Shown: piece by piece, positions 49,281 through 58,959 of the stretch | Position numbering within the stretch: position 1 is the stretch's first letter | How the letters are laid out: every line of letters begins with the position of its first letter | NCBI RefSeq assembly: GCF_000242895.2 | Contig: NC_021171.1 | Span: 1,646,001-1,710,000, forward strand | Source: Bacillus sp. 1NLA3E | GTDB taxonomy: Bacteria > Bacillota > Bacilli > Bacillales > Cytobacillaceae | DNA: 64,000 bases | Direction: 5' to 3' | Notes under the pieces: model-generated | Database searches by the model: none | What the model was told of the DNA's origin: nothing | The model's input: only the letters and a program-made list of their open reading frames with translations | Translations under genes and position numbers: made by a program

Positions 49281-50924
49281 ATGAGTGAGATCTTACATGT
49301 TACGGTTGGAAAATTGCTAGAACAAGTGGCCAATGAACGACCAGATAATGAAGCGGTTGTCTATCCAGATCGAAACCTTCGATATACGTATAAGCAGTTC
49401 GATGACCAGTGTAGAAAAGTTGCTAAAGGCTATATGAAACTTGGTCTTGATGCGGGCGACAAAATGGCGATTTGGGCCACTAATTACCCGGAATGGTTAA
49501 CAACACAATTCGCAACCGGGAAAATGGGAGCTATCCTCGTTACCGTTAATACAAGCTATCAGTCAGCTGAACTTGAGTATCTATTAAAACAGTCAGATGC
49601 TACAACGATGGTGTTGATGGAAGAGTATCGCGGAACATCATACGTAGATACACTATATGAGATTGTTCCTGAGTTAAGAACATCCGTTCCAGGACAACTT
49701 AAATCTGAAAAACTACCATTCCTAAAGAATGTAATCGTGTTAGGAGAGAAACGCTACCCAGGGATGTTCCTTTGGTCGGATCTATTAGAAATGGCAGATT
49801 TGGTTAGTGATGAATTACTAAAGGCAAGAATGGAATCACTAGATCCAGATGATGTCATAAACATGCAGTATACATCAGGAACAACAGGATTTCCAAAAGG
49901 TGTCATGCTTACTCACAATAATTTAGTTAATAATGCCGTAAATGTCGCAGCCTGTATGAATCTGACCCACAAAGATCGTATGTGTATTCCAGTACCATTC
50001 TTCCACTGCTTTGGCTGTGTTCTCGGGACGCTCACTTGCGTTGCGGTAGGAGCTACGATGGTTCCTGTCAAAGAATTTAACGTCACAGACGTACTGAGCG
50101 CTGTACAAGATGAGAAATGTACAGCATTACACGGAGTCCCTACGATGTTTATTGCGGAATTAAACCATCCGGAATTCGAAAAATATGAGCTATCCTCATT
50201 GCGTACAGGAATCATGGCGGGTTCAACCTGTCCTGCTGAAGTCATGAAAGCCGTTACCGAAACGATGGGGGCAAGCGAAATTACGATCACATACGGTCAG
50301 ACTGAATCCTCGCCTGGGATTACCATGACGAGAACGAATGATCCATTTGATTTACGAGTCAACAGTGTTGGTCGAGCGATGCCGAATGTCGAAGTAAAAA
50401 TAGTCGACCCTACAACAAACAAAGAGGTTCCCTTTGGAGTTCCTGGTGAGCTTTGTACCCGTGGCTATCATGTCATGAAAGGCTATTACAAAAATCCTGC
50501 AGCTACTGCTGACGCCATTGACGAAGAAAACTGGTTGCATACTGGTGATATTGCGGTCATGGATGAAAATGGATACTGCCAGATTACCGGTCGTCTAAAA
50601 GATATGATTATCAGAGGCGGAGAAAATATTTATCCTCGTGAAATCGAAGAGTTTTTGTATACACACCCTAAAGTACTCGACGTCCAAGTTGTAGGAATTC
50701 CAGACGAGAAATATGGAGAAGAAGTAACGGCGTGGATTCGCTTAAAAGAGGATACAACAGCAACATCTGAAGAAATTCGTGATTATTGCAAAGGGAAAAT
50801 TTCTCGATTTAAAATTCCAAGATATATCGAATTTTGTGAAGCCTTTCCAATGACCGCATCGGGGAAAATTCAAAAATTCAAACTTCGTGAAGATGCAATA
50901 AAATTTGTAAACGTACTTAAATAA
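49281..50924 (+). CDS. yngI: Acyl-CoA synthetase (AMP-forming; YngI-like)
   Basis: A 547-residue adenylate-forming CoA ligase: MQYTSGTTGFPKGVMLTHNN (classical P-loop, near residue 195), TYGQTESSPGITMTR, LHTGDIAVMDENGY, GRLKDMIIRGGENIYPREIE and the lysine of TASGKIQKFKLRED. In B. subtilis yngI lies at the same place in the operon and is annotated as an acyl-CoA or acetoacetyl-CoA synthetase; activation of isovalerate or acetoacetate fits. GAGGTGG precedes ATG 49281. Confidence 0.88.
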   Translation: MSEILHVTVGKLLEQVANERPDNEAVVYPDRNLRYTYKQFDDQCRKVAKGYMKLGLDAGDKMAIWATNYPEWLTTQFATGKMGAILVTVNTSYQSAELEYLLKQSDATTMVLMEEYRGTSYVDTLYEIVPELRTSVPGQLKSEKLPFLKNVIVLGEKRYPGMFLWSDLLEMADLVSDELLKARMESLDPDDVINMQYTSGTTGFPKGVMLTHNNLVNNAVNVAACMNLTHKDRMCIPVPFFHCFGCVLGTLTCVAVGATMVPVKEFNVTDVLSAVQDEKCTALHGVPTMFIAELNHPEFEKYELSSLRTGIMAGSTCPAEVMKAVTETMGASEITITYGQTESSPGITMTRTNDPFDLRVNSVGRAMPNVEVKIVDPTTNKEVPFGVPGELCTRGYHVMKGYYKNPAATADAIDEENWLHTGDIAVMDENGYCQITGRLKDMIIRGGENIYPREIEEFLYTHPKVLDVQVVGIPDEKYGEEVTAWIRLKEDTTATSEEIRDYCKGKISRFKIPRYIEFCEAFPMTASGKIQKFKLREDAIKFVNVLK

Positions 50925-50945
50925 CTTTAGAAACGGGTGAATAGA

Positions 50946-52316
50946 ATGTTTAAAAAGGTTTTGATCGCTAATCGTGGGGAAATTGCAGCACGAGTAATCC
51001 GGACATGTAAGGAGTTAGAAATATCTACGGTTGCCGTTTATTCAGATGCTGATGCAGAGGCGCCACACGTCAAATTGGCAGACGAGTCATATCTCCTTGG
51101 TGGATCTAGAGTAGCAGAGAGCTATTTAAATGTAGATAAAATCCTGGAAATCGCCCGTTTATCGAAAGCGGAGGCTATTCACCCTGGGTATGGCTTACTA
51201 TCTGAAAATGCGGAATTTGCACGACGTTGTGAGAAAGAGGGACTAGTCTTTATTGGTCCTTCTCCTGAAGTTATATCGCAAATGGGAAGCAAAATTGAAT
51301 CTCGGAAAGCAATGGAAGATGCTGGTGTTCCAGTCGTACCAGGGATCACCTTTCCATTAGCCGATGCTGAAGAAGCGGTTGAAGTGGCCAATCGAATTGG
51401 CTACCCAGTCATGCTTAAAGCCTCTGCAGGTGGGGGCGGGATTGGAATGCAGGTTGTCCGCGGTCCAGAAGAAATTCAAAAGGCCTTTGAGGGAAACCAA
51501 AAAAGAGCGACTGATTTCTTTGGTGATGGAGCAATGTATGTTGAGAAATTTGTTGAAAATCCAAGACATATCGAAATTCAAATTTTAGCAGATGATCAGG
51601 GAAATACAGTTTATTTATGGGAACGTGAATGTTCAATCCAACGCCGTCATCAAAAAGTGGTTGAGGAAGCGCCTTCATCATTTTTGACCGAAGCCACTCG
51701 GAACAAAATGGGAGAGGCGTCCGTTAAAGCGGCTAAAGCAATTGGCTATAAAAATGCAGGTACTGTAGAGTTTTTAGTTGATGAGGATCAGAATTTCTAT
51801 TTTCTTGAAATGAACACAAGATTGCAAGTAGAACATCCAGTTACGGAAGAAATTACTGGATTGGATTTGGTAGAAGAGCAGCTTCGAATTGCAGCCGGAC
51901 TTCCGTTGAAGTTTACACAGGATGAGGTTTTGCGTGAGGGGCATGCAATTGAGGTGCGTATTTATGCGGAGGATCCGAAGACATTCTTCCCTTCTCCTGG
52001 AAAAATCACGAAATTAGTTTTACCAGAAGGAACAAATGTACGTCATGAATTAGCTATTCACGACCAATCAGCTGTTACTCCATTCTATGACCCGATGATT
52101 GCCAAGCTTGTCGTGAAAGGAAAAGACCGCGCTGATGCGATTGAAGGTTTACAAAATGCACTCGCAGGGTACCAAGTTGAAGGAATCAAAACAAATATCC
52201 CGATGCTCCAAGAAGTAGTCGCGCACCCAGCGTTCCGTTCTGGCGATACGACAACTAATTTTGTGGCTCAGTATATACAAACAAAACAAAAAACCGCGAC
52301 GAATCGCGCTAAATAG
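50946..52316 (+). CDS. yngHA: Biotin carboxylase subunit (YngHA-like)
   Basis: A 456-residue ATP-grasp biotin carboxylase: FKKVLIANRGEIAARVIRTC, HPGYGLLSENAEFA, MLKASAGGGGIGMQ, ERECSIQRRHQKVVEEAPS and EMNTRLQVEHPVTEEITG are all intact. It carboxylates biotin on the carrier encoded next, and together with the carboxyltransferase at 54354 would form methylcrotonyl-CoA carboxylase. ATG 50946 has GGGTGA upstream; a GTG at 50937 is within this site. Confidence 0.94.
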   Translation: MFKKVLIANRGEIAARVIRTCKELEISTVAVYSDADAEAPHVKLADESYLLGGSRVAESYLNVDKILEIARLSKAEAIHPGYGLLSENAEFARRCEKEGLVFIGPSPEVISQMGSKIESRKAMEDAGVPVVPGITFPLADAEEAVEVANRIGYPVMLKASAGGGGIGMQVVRGPEEIQKAFEGNQKRATDFFGDGAMYVEKFVENPRHIEIQILADDQGNTVYLWERECSIQRRHQKVVEEAPSSFLTEATRNKMGEASVKAAKAIGYKNAGTVEFLVDEDQNFYFLEMNTRLQVEHPVTEEITGLDLVEEQLRIAAGLPLKFTQDEVLREGHAIEVRIYAEDPKTFFPSPGKITKLVLPEGTNVRHELAIHDQSAVTPFYDPMIAKLVVKGKDRADAIEGLQNALAGYQVEGIKTNIPMLQEVVAHPAFRSGDTTTNFVAQYIQTKQKTATNRAK

Positions 52317-52327
52317 GAGGAAGAAAT

Positions 52328-52540
52328 ATGAGTGAAGTAGTAGCAAGTATGGCAGGAAATGTATGGAAGGTTCTAGTGAAAGCTGGGGATCAAATCGAAG
52401 AAGATCAAGATGTGGTCATCTTAGAATCAATGAAAATGGAAATTCCGATTGTAGCGGAATTTGATGGGACCGTTGTCGAGGTAAAAATAAATGAAGGTGA
52501 TTTTGTTAATGAAGGGGACGTCATTATCGTAGTTGAGTAG
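52328..52540 (+). CDS. yngHB: Biotin carboxyl carrier protein (YngHB-like)
   Basis: A 70-residue single biotinyl domain. The acceptor is Lys36 in ESMKME; DGTVVEVKINEGDFVNEGDV is the mirror-image half of the barrel. It lies 11 bases downstream of the biotin carboxylase gene with AGGAGGAAG upstream. B. subtilis has the same separate short carrier. Confidence 0.94.
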   Translation: MSEVVASMAGNVWKVLVKAGDQIEEDQDVVILESMKMEIPIVAEFDGTVVEVKINEGDFVNEGDVIIVVE

Positions 52541-52583
52541 ATAAGAGCCCATATTTAATTAACGGTTGAGGGGAGAATAAGCG

Positions 52584-53501
52584 ATGAACTGGCCGACAGA
52601 TGTAACAATTAAGGAAGTAGGTCCCCGGGATGGATTGCAGAACGAAAAGGTTTTTATCTCGACGGAGGATAAAATTGCTTGGATTAACCAATTGTCAGCA
52701 AGCGGATTGAAAAATATTGAAATAACTTCCTTTGTTAACCCAAAATGGATTCCTGCTCTTTCTGATGCTGTTTTGGTATCAACAGGTATTACCCGTGTTC
52801 CGGGTGTAATCTACACCGCGCTTGTTCCCAATCAGCAAGGTCTGGAACGAGCGTTGAAAGCGAACATTGATGAAGTGGCTGTGTTTATGTCAGCCAGTGA
52901 AACGCATAATTTAAAAAATATAAATAAGTCAATAGAAGCTACTTTTCCGATTTTACGAGAATTGGTGCAGGATACCATTGTAGCTGGTAAATCTAGTCGC
53001 GGCTATGTTTCTACTGTATTTGGTTGTCCATATGAAGGTAGCGTTGATATTGAAAACGTCATTCGAGTATCAGAGACATTGTTTGAAATGGGGATTGACG
53101 AGCTTTCCCTCGGTGATACCATCGGTGTGGCTAATCCAAAGCAGGTACAAATGGTGTTGGAAGTCTTATTAAATAGATTTCCTGCCGAGAAATTAGCTAT
53201 GCATTTTCACGATACAAGGGGAACAGCGTTAGCCAACATCCTAGTATCGTTAGACATGGGAATTACCACTTTTGATTCCTCTCTTGGTGGATTAGGTGGT
53301 TGCCCGTATGCACCAGGGGCATCTGGGAATGTGGCAACAGATGATTTTAACTATATGCTAAACGGGATGGGAATTCACACAGGCGTGGATCAGGGGAAAT
53401 TGCTTCAGGCAGCCCGTTTCATTCAGGAAAAGATCGGTAAGCCATTACCAAGTCGCAGTCTTAGCTTTGCTTGTGCAAGTAAGGATGAACAATCAGTATA
53501 G
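52584..53501 (+). CDS. yngG: Hydroxymethylglutaryl-CoA lyase (YngG-like)
   Basis: A 305-residue TIM-barrel lyase that splits HMG-CoA into acetyl-CoA and acetoacetate. KEVGPRDGLQNEKVFIST, SLGDTIGVANPKQV, AMHFHDTRGTA (metal-binding His-x-His) and the catalytic-cysteine loop GLGGCPYAPGASGNVATDD are visible. GAGGGGAG precedes ATG 52584. It is the penultimate step of leucine degradation, matching its neighbours. Confidence 0.94.
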   Translation: MNWPTDVTIKEVGPRDGLQNEKVFISTEDKIAWINQLSASGLKNIEITSFVNPKWIPALSDAVLVSTGITRVPGVIYTALVPNQQGLERALKANIDEVAVFMSASETHNLKNINKSIEATFPILRELVQDTIVAGKSSRGYVSTVFGCPYEGSVDIENVIRVSETLFEMGIDELSLGDTIGVANPKQVQMVLEVLLNRFPAEKLAMHFHDTRGTALANILVSLDMGITTFDSSLGGLGGCPYAPGASGNVATDDFNYMLNGMGIHTGVDQGKLLQAARFIQEKIGKPLPSRSLSFACASKDEQSV

Positions 53502-53515
53502 GGGAAGGTGAAAAC

Positions 53516-54298
53516 GTGGGTAAATCGGTGTTAGTTACAAGATTGGAAAATGGAATTGTTCTGATAACGCTAAATCGCCCGGAAGCAGCCAATGCATTAT
53601 CGATCCATATGTTGGAAGAACTTCATGAAGCAATCCTGACCTGTAAATTTGACCGGACCATCCGCTGCCTGGTTATTACCGGAGCAGGGGAGAAAGCTTT
53701 TTGTGCAGGGGCTGATCTAAAAGAACGGGCCGGAATGGATCCGATTCAAGTACGGAAAACAGTTTCATTAATTCGTGGAAATATAAATGAATTAGAAGCA
53801 TTGCCTCAGCCAGTAATTGCCGCAGTGAACGGAGTAGCATTTGGTGGAGGAACAGAATTAGCATTGGCGAGTGATATCCGTGTTGCTTCGGAAACTGCCA
53901 AACTAGGACTTACTGAAACCGCACTCGGAATCATTCCAGGTGCTGGGGGGACGCAACGCTTGCCTAGATTGGTAGGCAAGGGTCGAGCTAAAGAACTTAT
54001 TTTTACCGCCCGCCGGATTGATGCGTGGGAAGCACGAGAAATTGGCTTAGTAGAATATGTAGTGCCAGCTGATCTCTTGCTTGAAAAAGCTTTAGAATTA
54101 GCAAATCAAATAGTTCGTAATGGTCCAATCGCGGTTGCTCAAGCAAAGTTTGCCATTGATAAAGGCTATGATGTTGATTTAAACACAGGTCTAGCTATTG
54201 AGCAAAATGCCTACGAAATTACGATTCCGACGAAGGATCGTATCGAGGGCTTACAAGCATTTAAGGAAAAGAGACCGCCGGTTTATGTTGGAGAATGA
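53516..54298 (+). CDS. yngF: Enoyl-CoA hydratase (methylglutaconyl-CoA hydratase type, YngF-like)
   Basis: A 260-residue crotonase-fold enzyme. Oxyanion-hole segments GAGEKAFCAGADLKER and NGVAFGGGTELALASDIRVA, and the catalytic-Glu loop TETALGIIPGAGGTQRLPR, are intact. By order in the operon it hydrates 3-methylglutaconyl-CoA to HMG-CoA. GTG 53516 has AAGGTGA upstream, 14 bases after the lyase gene. Confidence 0.92.
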   Translation: MGKSVLVTRLENGIVLITLNRPEAANALSIHMLEELHEAILTCKFDRTIRCLVITGAGEKAFCAGADLKERAGMDPIQVRKTVSLIRGNINELEALPQPVIAAVNGVAFGGGTELALASDIRVASETAKLGLTETALGIIPGAGGTQRLPRLVGKGRAKELIFTARRIDAWEAREIGLVEYVVPADLLLEKALELANQIVRNGPIAVAQAKFAIDKGYDVDLNTGLAIEQNAYEITIPTKDRIEGLQAFKEKRPPVYVGE

Positions 54299-54353
54299 GA
54301 ATAAGCGAAATAATCATATAGATGAAACTAGTTTAACAGAGGGAGGAAAAGCA

Positions 54354-55898
54354 ATGACAGTTGAGGTAAAGACCATTCAGGAGACCCTTCAGGAAAGAGT
54401 GGAACAAATTAAAAAGGGTGGAGCCCCTAAATACCATGAAAAGAATCAAGAACAAGGCAAATTGTTTGTTCGTGATCGGTTAAAGTTATTGTTTGATCCT
54501 GGGTTTGGATTAGAGGATGCCCTTTTTGCAAACTGTGCAGCTGGCGATCTTCCGGCAGATGGTGTTGTCACTGGGATGGGTAAAATCAATGGTCAGGTTG
54601 TTTGTGTAATGGCAAATGATTCAACGATCAAAGCGGGTTCTTGGGGATCTCGCACGGTTGAGAAAATTATTCGAATTCAAGAAACGGCCGAGAAACTTCG
54701 AGTACCTCTTCTTTATTTAGTCGATTCAGCCGGAGCCCGGATTACAGATCAAGTGGAAATGTTCCCTGGTCGCCGTGGTGCAGGACGAATCTTTTATAAT
54801 CAAGTTAAACTTTCGGGTAAAGTGCCGCAAATCTGTGTTTTGTTTGGTCCGTCAGCTGCTGGTGGAGCTTATATTCCTGCATTTTGTGACATCGTAATCA
54901 TGGTCGATAAGAATGCTTCAATGTACCTTGGCTCGCCGCGTATGGCAGAAATGGTTATTGGTGAAAAAGTAACCCTCGAAGAAATGGGCGGAGCCCGGAT
55001 GCATTGTTCTGTTTCAGGCTGTGGTGATATCCTTGCAAAAAATGAAGAAGAAGCAATTTCACTAGCACGAAATTATTTGTCGTATTTCCCAGCTAATTTT
55101 TCTGAGAAACCACCTGTTCGAGATGTTGTCGCACCTAAGCAGTTAACGAAAAAGTTAGCGGATATCATTCCGCCGAATCAGAATTCTCCATTTAATATGC
55201 ATCACCTGATTGAAGGGTTTATTGACGAAGGCTCCTTCTTCGAGATCAAAAAACTGTTTGCAGGTGAACTTATTACTGGTTTAGCACGAATGAATGGAAA
55301 GCCTATCGGGATTATTGCGAATCAGCCTCGAGTCAAAGGTGGGGTGTTATTCCATGATTCTGCAGATAAAGCAGCTAAATTTATTAACCTTTGTGACGCC
55401 TTCAATATTCCATTATTATTCCTAGTTGATGTTCCAGGATATATGATTGGAACAAAGGTTGAGCGTGCAGGAATCATTCGTCATGGTGCCAAAATGATTT
55501 CAGCGATGGCTGAAGCGAGTGTTCCAAAAATCTCGGTTATAGTCCGAAAAGCATACGGTGCGGGACTATATGCCATGGCGGGCCCAGCATTTGAACCTGA
55601 TTGTTGTCTAGCTTTGCCATCAGCTTCGATTGCTGTTATGGGACCTGAAGCAGCTGTAAATGCCGTATATGCCAATAAAATTGCCTCCTTACCTGAAAGC
55701 GAGCGTGCTGCATTTGTTGATGAAAAGCGCGAGGAGTACAAAGAGGATATTGACATTTATCGCCTAGCTTCTGAAATGATTATTGATGGAATTATCCCAG
55801 CAGATTCGTTACGTGAAGAGTTGGTGAATCGCTTTGAGGTTTATTCATCTAAATATGTGATGTTCTCTGAACGGAAGCATCCAGTTTATCCGGTCTAA
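54354..55898 (+). CDS. yngE: Acyl-CoA carboxylase beta (carboxyltransferase) subunit (YngE-like)
   Basis: A 514-residue carboxyltransferase of the methylcrotonyl/propionyl-CoA carboxylase type. The N-half has LYLVDSAGARITDQVEMFPG and FGPSAAGGAYIPAFCD, and the C-half LVDVPGYMIGTKVERAGI and VIVRKAYGAGLYAM, the two oxyanion regions for biotin and acyl-CoA. ATG 54354 is chosen for the strong GAGGGAGG site; longer in-frame versions run into the hydratase gene. Methylcrotonyl-CoA is the expected substrate from context. Confidence 0.92.
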   Translation: MTVEVKTIQETLQERVEQIKKGGAPKYHEKNQEQGKLFVRDRLKLLFDPGFGLEDALFANCAAGDLPADGVVTGMGKINGQVVCVMANDSTIKAGSWGSRTVEKIIRIQETAEKLRVPLLYLVDSAGARITDQVEMFPGRRGAGRIFYNQVKLSGKVPQICVLFGPSAAGGAYIPAFCDIVIMVDKNASMYLGSPRMAEMVIGEKVTLEEMGGARMHCSVSGCGDILAKNEEEAISLARNYLSYFPANFSEKPPVRDVVAPKQLTKKLADIIPPNQNSPFNMHHLIEGFIDEGSFFEIKKLFAGELITGLARMNGKPIGIIANQPRVKGGVLFHDSADKAAKFINLCDAFNIPLLFLVDVPGYMIGTKVERAGIIRHGAKMISAMAEASVPKISVIVRKAYGAGLYAMAGPAFEPDCCLALPSASIAVMGPEAAVNAVYANKIASLPESERAAFVDEKREEYKEDIDIYRLASEMIIDGIIPADSLREELVNRFEVYSSKYVMFSERKHPVYPV

Positions 55899-55945
55899 TC
55901 TTGTTTTTTTGAAGCTCATTCATTCTTCAAAAGGGGGTTTGTTCA

Positions 55946-56647
55946 ATGAAAAAAGGTAAAATAGTAGATTCTTTTTCGGAAGCAATTCAAGATATTCAGG
56001 ATGGGGCAACCATCATTGTCGGCGGATTTGGACTTTGTGGAATTCCTGAAAAAGCAATCCTAGCATTGCGAGATCAAGGTACGAAAGATTTAGAGATTGT
56101 TAGCAACAATTGTGGTGTGGATGATTGGGGACTTGGTTTACTCCTTGCGAATAAACAAATTAAGAAAATGATTTCTTCCTATGTTGGCGAAAACAAAATT
56201 TTTGAGCGTCAGTATTTAAGTGGAGAGCTTGAAGTAGAGCTAGTCCCTCAAGGTACATTAGCTGAGCGGATTCGTGCCGGTGGCGCTGGGATTCCTGGCT
56301 TCTACACCGCAACAGGGGTAGGAACTCCGATTGCCGATGGGAAAGAACATAAAGAGTTTAACGGTAGAACGTATCTGTTAGAAGAGGGAATCGTTGGAGA
56401 TTTTGCCTTAGTAAAAGCTTGGAAGGCAGATCCGCTTGGTAATCTCGTTTTCCGCAAAACAGCTCGCAATTTTAACCCAATGGCGGCAACGGCTGGGAAA
56501 ATTACCATTGCAGAAGTAGAAGAGATTGTAGGAATGGGCGAATTAGATCCGGATGAAATACATACACCTGGAATCTACGTTCAACGGGTCCTATTAGGCA
56601 CCAATTATGAGAAGCGGATTGAAAGACTTACTGTAGCAAAAGCATAA
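55946..56647 (+). CDS. scoA: Succinyl-CoA:3-oxoacid CoA-transferase subunit A
   Basis: A 233-residue family I CoA-transferase alpha subunit. [35 protein letters not shown] and [16 protein letters not shown] are characteristic. With ScoB it converts acetoacetate to acetoacetyl-CoA, using the acetoacetate released by the HMG-CoA lyase. AAAAGGGGG precedes ATG 55946, and an inverted repeat TTTTGAAG/CTTCAAAA (55907-55932) overlaps the region just before it. Confidence 0.94.
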   Translation: MKKGKIVDSFSEAIQDIQDGATIIVGGFGLCGIPEKAILALRDQGTKDLEIVSNNCGVDDWGLGLLLANKQIKKMISSYVGENKIFERQYLSGELEVELVPQGTLAERIRAGGAGIPGFYTATGVGTPIADGKEHKEFNGRTYLLEEGIVGDFALVKAWKADPLGNLVFRKTARNFNPMAATAGKITIAEVEEIVGMGELDPDEIHTPGIYVQRVLLGTNYEKRIERLTVAKA

Positions 56648-56662
56648 GCGGTTTTATTTTTA

Positions 56663-56830
56663 GGCCGTGTTAAAGCTCAATGTTGATTTTTTGCACAATG
56701 TTGATTGGAGTGAAAGGCACGAAGACTCCAGCGGGAGCAGCGGGACAGGGGAGACCCCACAGGCGCTTAAGCGCCGAGGAGGCCCACCGCCCGCCCTGCG
56801 GAAAGCGAAGCGCCTGGAACGGAAATCGAC
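56663..56830. repeat. Dispersed GC-rich palindromic element, copy 4, between scoA and scoB
   Basis: Edge GGCCGTGTTAA, then a duplicated CAATGTTGATT, GGGAGCAGCGGGACAGG, GCGCTTAAGCGCCGAGG and GGAACGGAAATCGAC. It splits two genes that are normally a few bases apart, and must be transcribed if they remain one operon. Confidence 0.9.
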
Positions 56831-56853
56831 AAAAATAGACGAGGAGTGAGGAT

Positions 56854-57504
56854 ATGAAGGATGATCGATTAACTATCGTCAAACGGGCAGTATTGGAAAT
56901 TCAAGACGGAATGAACGTAAACCTTGGAATAGGAATCCCAACTCTCATTGCCAATGAGATTCCGAGTGAATATAATGTGCTACTTCAATCAGAAAATGGA
57001 TTATTGGGGATTGGACCCTACCCTGTAGTAGGCCAAGAAGATCCTGATCTAATCAATGCTGGGAAAGAAACGGTTACAGCTGTACCAAGTGCTTCTTATT
57101 TCGATAGTGCCGAATCGTTTGCGATGATTCGTGGTGGCCATATTGACCTAGCTATTTTAGGAGGAATGGAAGTCTCTGAATCTGGAGATTTAGCCAACTG
57201 GATGATTCCAGGTAAGATGATCAAGGGAATGGGTGGTGCCATGGACTTAGTTAATGGTGCGAAACGTGTTGTTGTCATAATGGAACATGTAAATAAACAT
57301 GGCGAATCGAAAGTGAAGAAAGAGTGTACCCTGCCACTTACTGGTAAACAAGTGGTCCACCGATTAATCACGGATTTGGCAGTATTTGATTTTACTCCTG
57401 AAGGCATGGTACTCGTGGAAACACAAGAGGGAGTAACTGTCGAGGAAGTTGTTGAAAAGACAGATGCTGCTTTTACAATCGGTCTAGAAACATCAGCAAA
57501 ATAA
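56854..57504 (+). CDS. scoB: Succinyl-CoA:3-oxoacid CoA-transferase subunit B
   Basis: A 216-residue beta subunit. The catalytic glutamate is Glu47 in [37 protein letters not shown] and [17 protein letters not shown] are family signatures. GAGGAGTGAGG precedes ATG 56854, so translation can begin independently despite the repeat after scoA. Confidence 0.94.
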   Translation: MKDDRLTIVKRAVLEIQDGMNVNLGIGIPTLIANEIPSEYNVLLQSENGLLGIGPYPVVGQEDPDLINAGKETVTAVPSASYFDSAESFAMIRGGHIDLAILGGMEVSESGDLANWMIPGKMIKGMGGAMDLVNGAKRVVVIMEHVNKHGESKVKKECTLPLTGKQVVHRLITDLAVFDFTPEGMVLVETQEGVTVEEVVEKTDAAFTIGLETSAK

Positions 57505-57531
57505 CGTAACGAGTTCGGTTTTCGACCAATT

Positions 57532-57565
57532 AGCAGTCCAATCCATATGAATTGGACTGCTTCTT
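57532..57565 (+). terminator. Intrinsic terminator after scoB
   Basis: AGCAGTCCAAT (57532-57542) pairs with ATTGGACTGC (57551-57560), then TTCTT. Confidence 0.75.
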
Positions 57566-57695
57566 ATTGTTAATTTGTGAATAAGAATTCGCACCTGATT
57601 TAGCAGGATGATAGAAGTTGTTATTGTCATCTTTCAAATTCAAATGTTAAAACTTATCGATTACTATATTAAAATTACTTCGTGTAAATCACCTT

Positions 57696-57860
57696 GAGAG
57701 TCGAGTATAAAACCTGAGAGTCGAGCATAAAACCTGGGAGTCGAGCATAAAATCTGAGAGTCAAGCATAAAACCTGAGAGTCGAGCATAAAACCTCGAAA
57801 GTCGAGCATAACATCATAAAAGTCGAGCATAAAACCTCGAAAATCGACCTTAACACATCA
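57696..57860. repeat. Tandem array of a 20-bp unit, about eight degenerate copies
   Basis: The unit GAGAGTCGAGCATAAAACCT recurs from 57696 at 20-base steps for five good copies, then decays (GAAAGTCGAGCATAACATC and similar). It fills part of the 850-base gap between scoB and tenI; the rest up to the promoter at 58032 holds no gene. Confidence 0.88.
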
Positions 57861-58031
57861 AAAATCGGGAAATATCTAAAATTAAGGTGGCAGTTTTCAA
57901 AAAACGGGGTCAAATGTTGAAAAATTGCAATTTAGTACTTCAAAACTAAGCCTCGTTATAAATTTAGGGGTAAATGTTTACTAGATTAGTAAACTTAAAA
58001 TTGAATAATTAACACAATTTTCAATTAACCA

Positions 58032-58059
58032 TTGCACGAAGTCCATATTATGCTATAAT
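58032..58059 (+). promoter_or_regulatory. Strong housekeeping promoter of the thiamin operon
   Basis: TTGCAC (58032-58037), 16 bases, TATAAT (58054-58059) with TGC directly before the -10. Confidence 0.8.
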
Positions 58060-58097
58060 AGGGACTGAATTTCATTATCAACCTAATTATTAAAATA

Positions 58098-58192
58098 TCA
58101 CTAGGGGATCCCTTGATAAGGGCTGAGAATAAAGTAGTTACTTTTAAACCCTCAAAACCTGAACAGGTTCGTACCTGCGTAGGGAAGTGGCG
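58098..58192 (+). ncRNA. TPP riboswitch (THI element)
   Basis: The conserved aptamer words are present: GGGGATCCC, GGGCTGAGAATAAA, ACCCTCAAAACCTGAAC, and CGTACCTGCGTAGGGAAGTG. CACT at the 5' side pairs with AGTG at the 3' side (P1). The segment GGGAAGTGG (58182-58190) is complementary to the left arm of the terminator at 58237-58246, so TPP binding would free that arm and stop transcription of the thiazole genes. Confidence 0.93.
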
Positions 58193-58234
58193 CATTGTAA
58201 TTTTGTGCTGGTTTATTCGACGTGCAAATTTTCA

Positions 58235-58270
58235 AACCACTTTCCCATGTAGGAGAGTGGTTTTTATTTT
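58235..58270 (+). terminator. Riboswitch-controlled terminator
   Basis: AACCACTTTCC (58235-58245) and GGAGAGTGGTT (58252-58262) with one G-T pair, then a T-rich tail. Its left arm is the antiterminator partner of the TPP aptamer. Confidence 0.9.
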
Positions 58271-58356
58271 GGGGAAAAACGGAAAAGTTTGTTAGTTATT
58301 TTCCAAATGTTGTGATTCCCCCCTATTTTTCAGTTAAAAAGGAGGTGTAAGTAAAA

Positions 58357-58959
58357 ATGAAATTGATCGCCATAACAGATGATCAACATTCTGTGGTAGA
58401 TCTGGCAAACAGCATTATTCAAATAAAGGACATGGTTGATTATGTACATATTCGCGAAAAAAGAAAAACCACCAGTGAAATTGTTGCACTACTTCAGCTT
58501 TTAAAAGCAGGAAATGTCAGCCATGAAAAAATTGTTATCAATGATCGGTTGGATATCGGGTTACTTCACGATATTCCAAATATTCATTTGCCCGGTAACG
58601 GCCTACCGGCTAAGACTGTAAAAGAGCGGTATCCACAGATTCGTGTGGGGCGTTCTGTCCATTCCTTGAAGGAAGCGAAGCAAGCGGAAAGGGATGGAGC
58701 GGATTACGTTCTGTATGGTCATTGCTTTGAAACTAATTGTAAGCAAGGGAAACCGCCAAATGGTCTCGAAGTGCTTTCGAAAATTGCCAACGAATTACAA
58801 ATACCTGTGTACGCAATTGGCGGAATTAATCCTGATCGGGTCGATGTGGTAAGAAACACTGGTGCAGCTGGAATAGCTGTTATGTCAGGAATCTTTGCCT
58901 CTTGCGATCCTGTGGCAAGCGCCCGAAACCTTTTTGAAAAATGTAAGGAGGAAAGATAA
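58357..58959 (+). CDS. tenI: Thiazole tautomerase TenI
   Basis: A 200-residue TIM barrel related to thiamin-phosphate synthase. VDYVHIREKRKT, INDRLDIGLLHDIPNIHLPG, RVGRSVHSLKEA and AIGGINPDRVDVVRNTGAAG are visible. The ThiE catalytic signature is weak, and position before thiO matches TenI of B. subtilis, which converts the ThiG product to the aromatic thiazole. AAAAAGGAGGT precedes ATG 58357; the stop overlaps the next start by one base. A ThiE role is the alternative. Confidence 0.88.
   Translation: MKLIAITDDQHSVVDLANSIIQIKDMVDYVHIREKRKTTSEIVALLQLLKAGNVSHEKIVINDRLDIGLLHDIPNIHLPGNGLPAKTVKERYPQIRVGRSVHSLKEAKQAERDGADYVLYGHCFETNCKQGKPPNGLEVLSKIANELQIPVYAIGGINPDRVDVVRNTGAAGIAVMSGIFASCDPVASARNLFEKCKEER

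Noticed and set aside
57696-57860. CRISPR array
   Set aside because: The unit is only 20 bp, directly head-to-tail without spacers.
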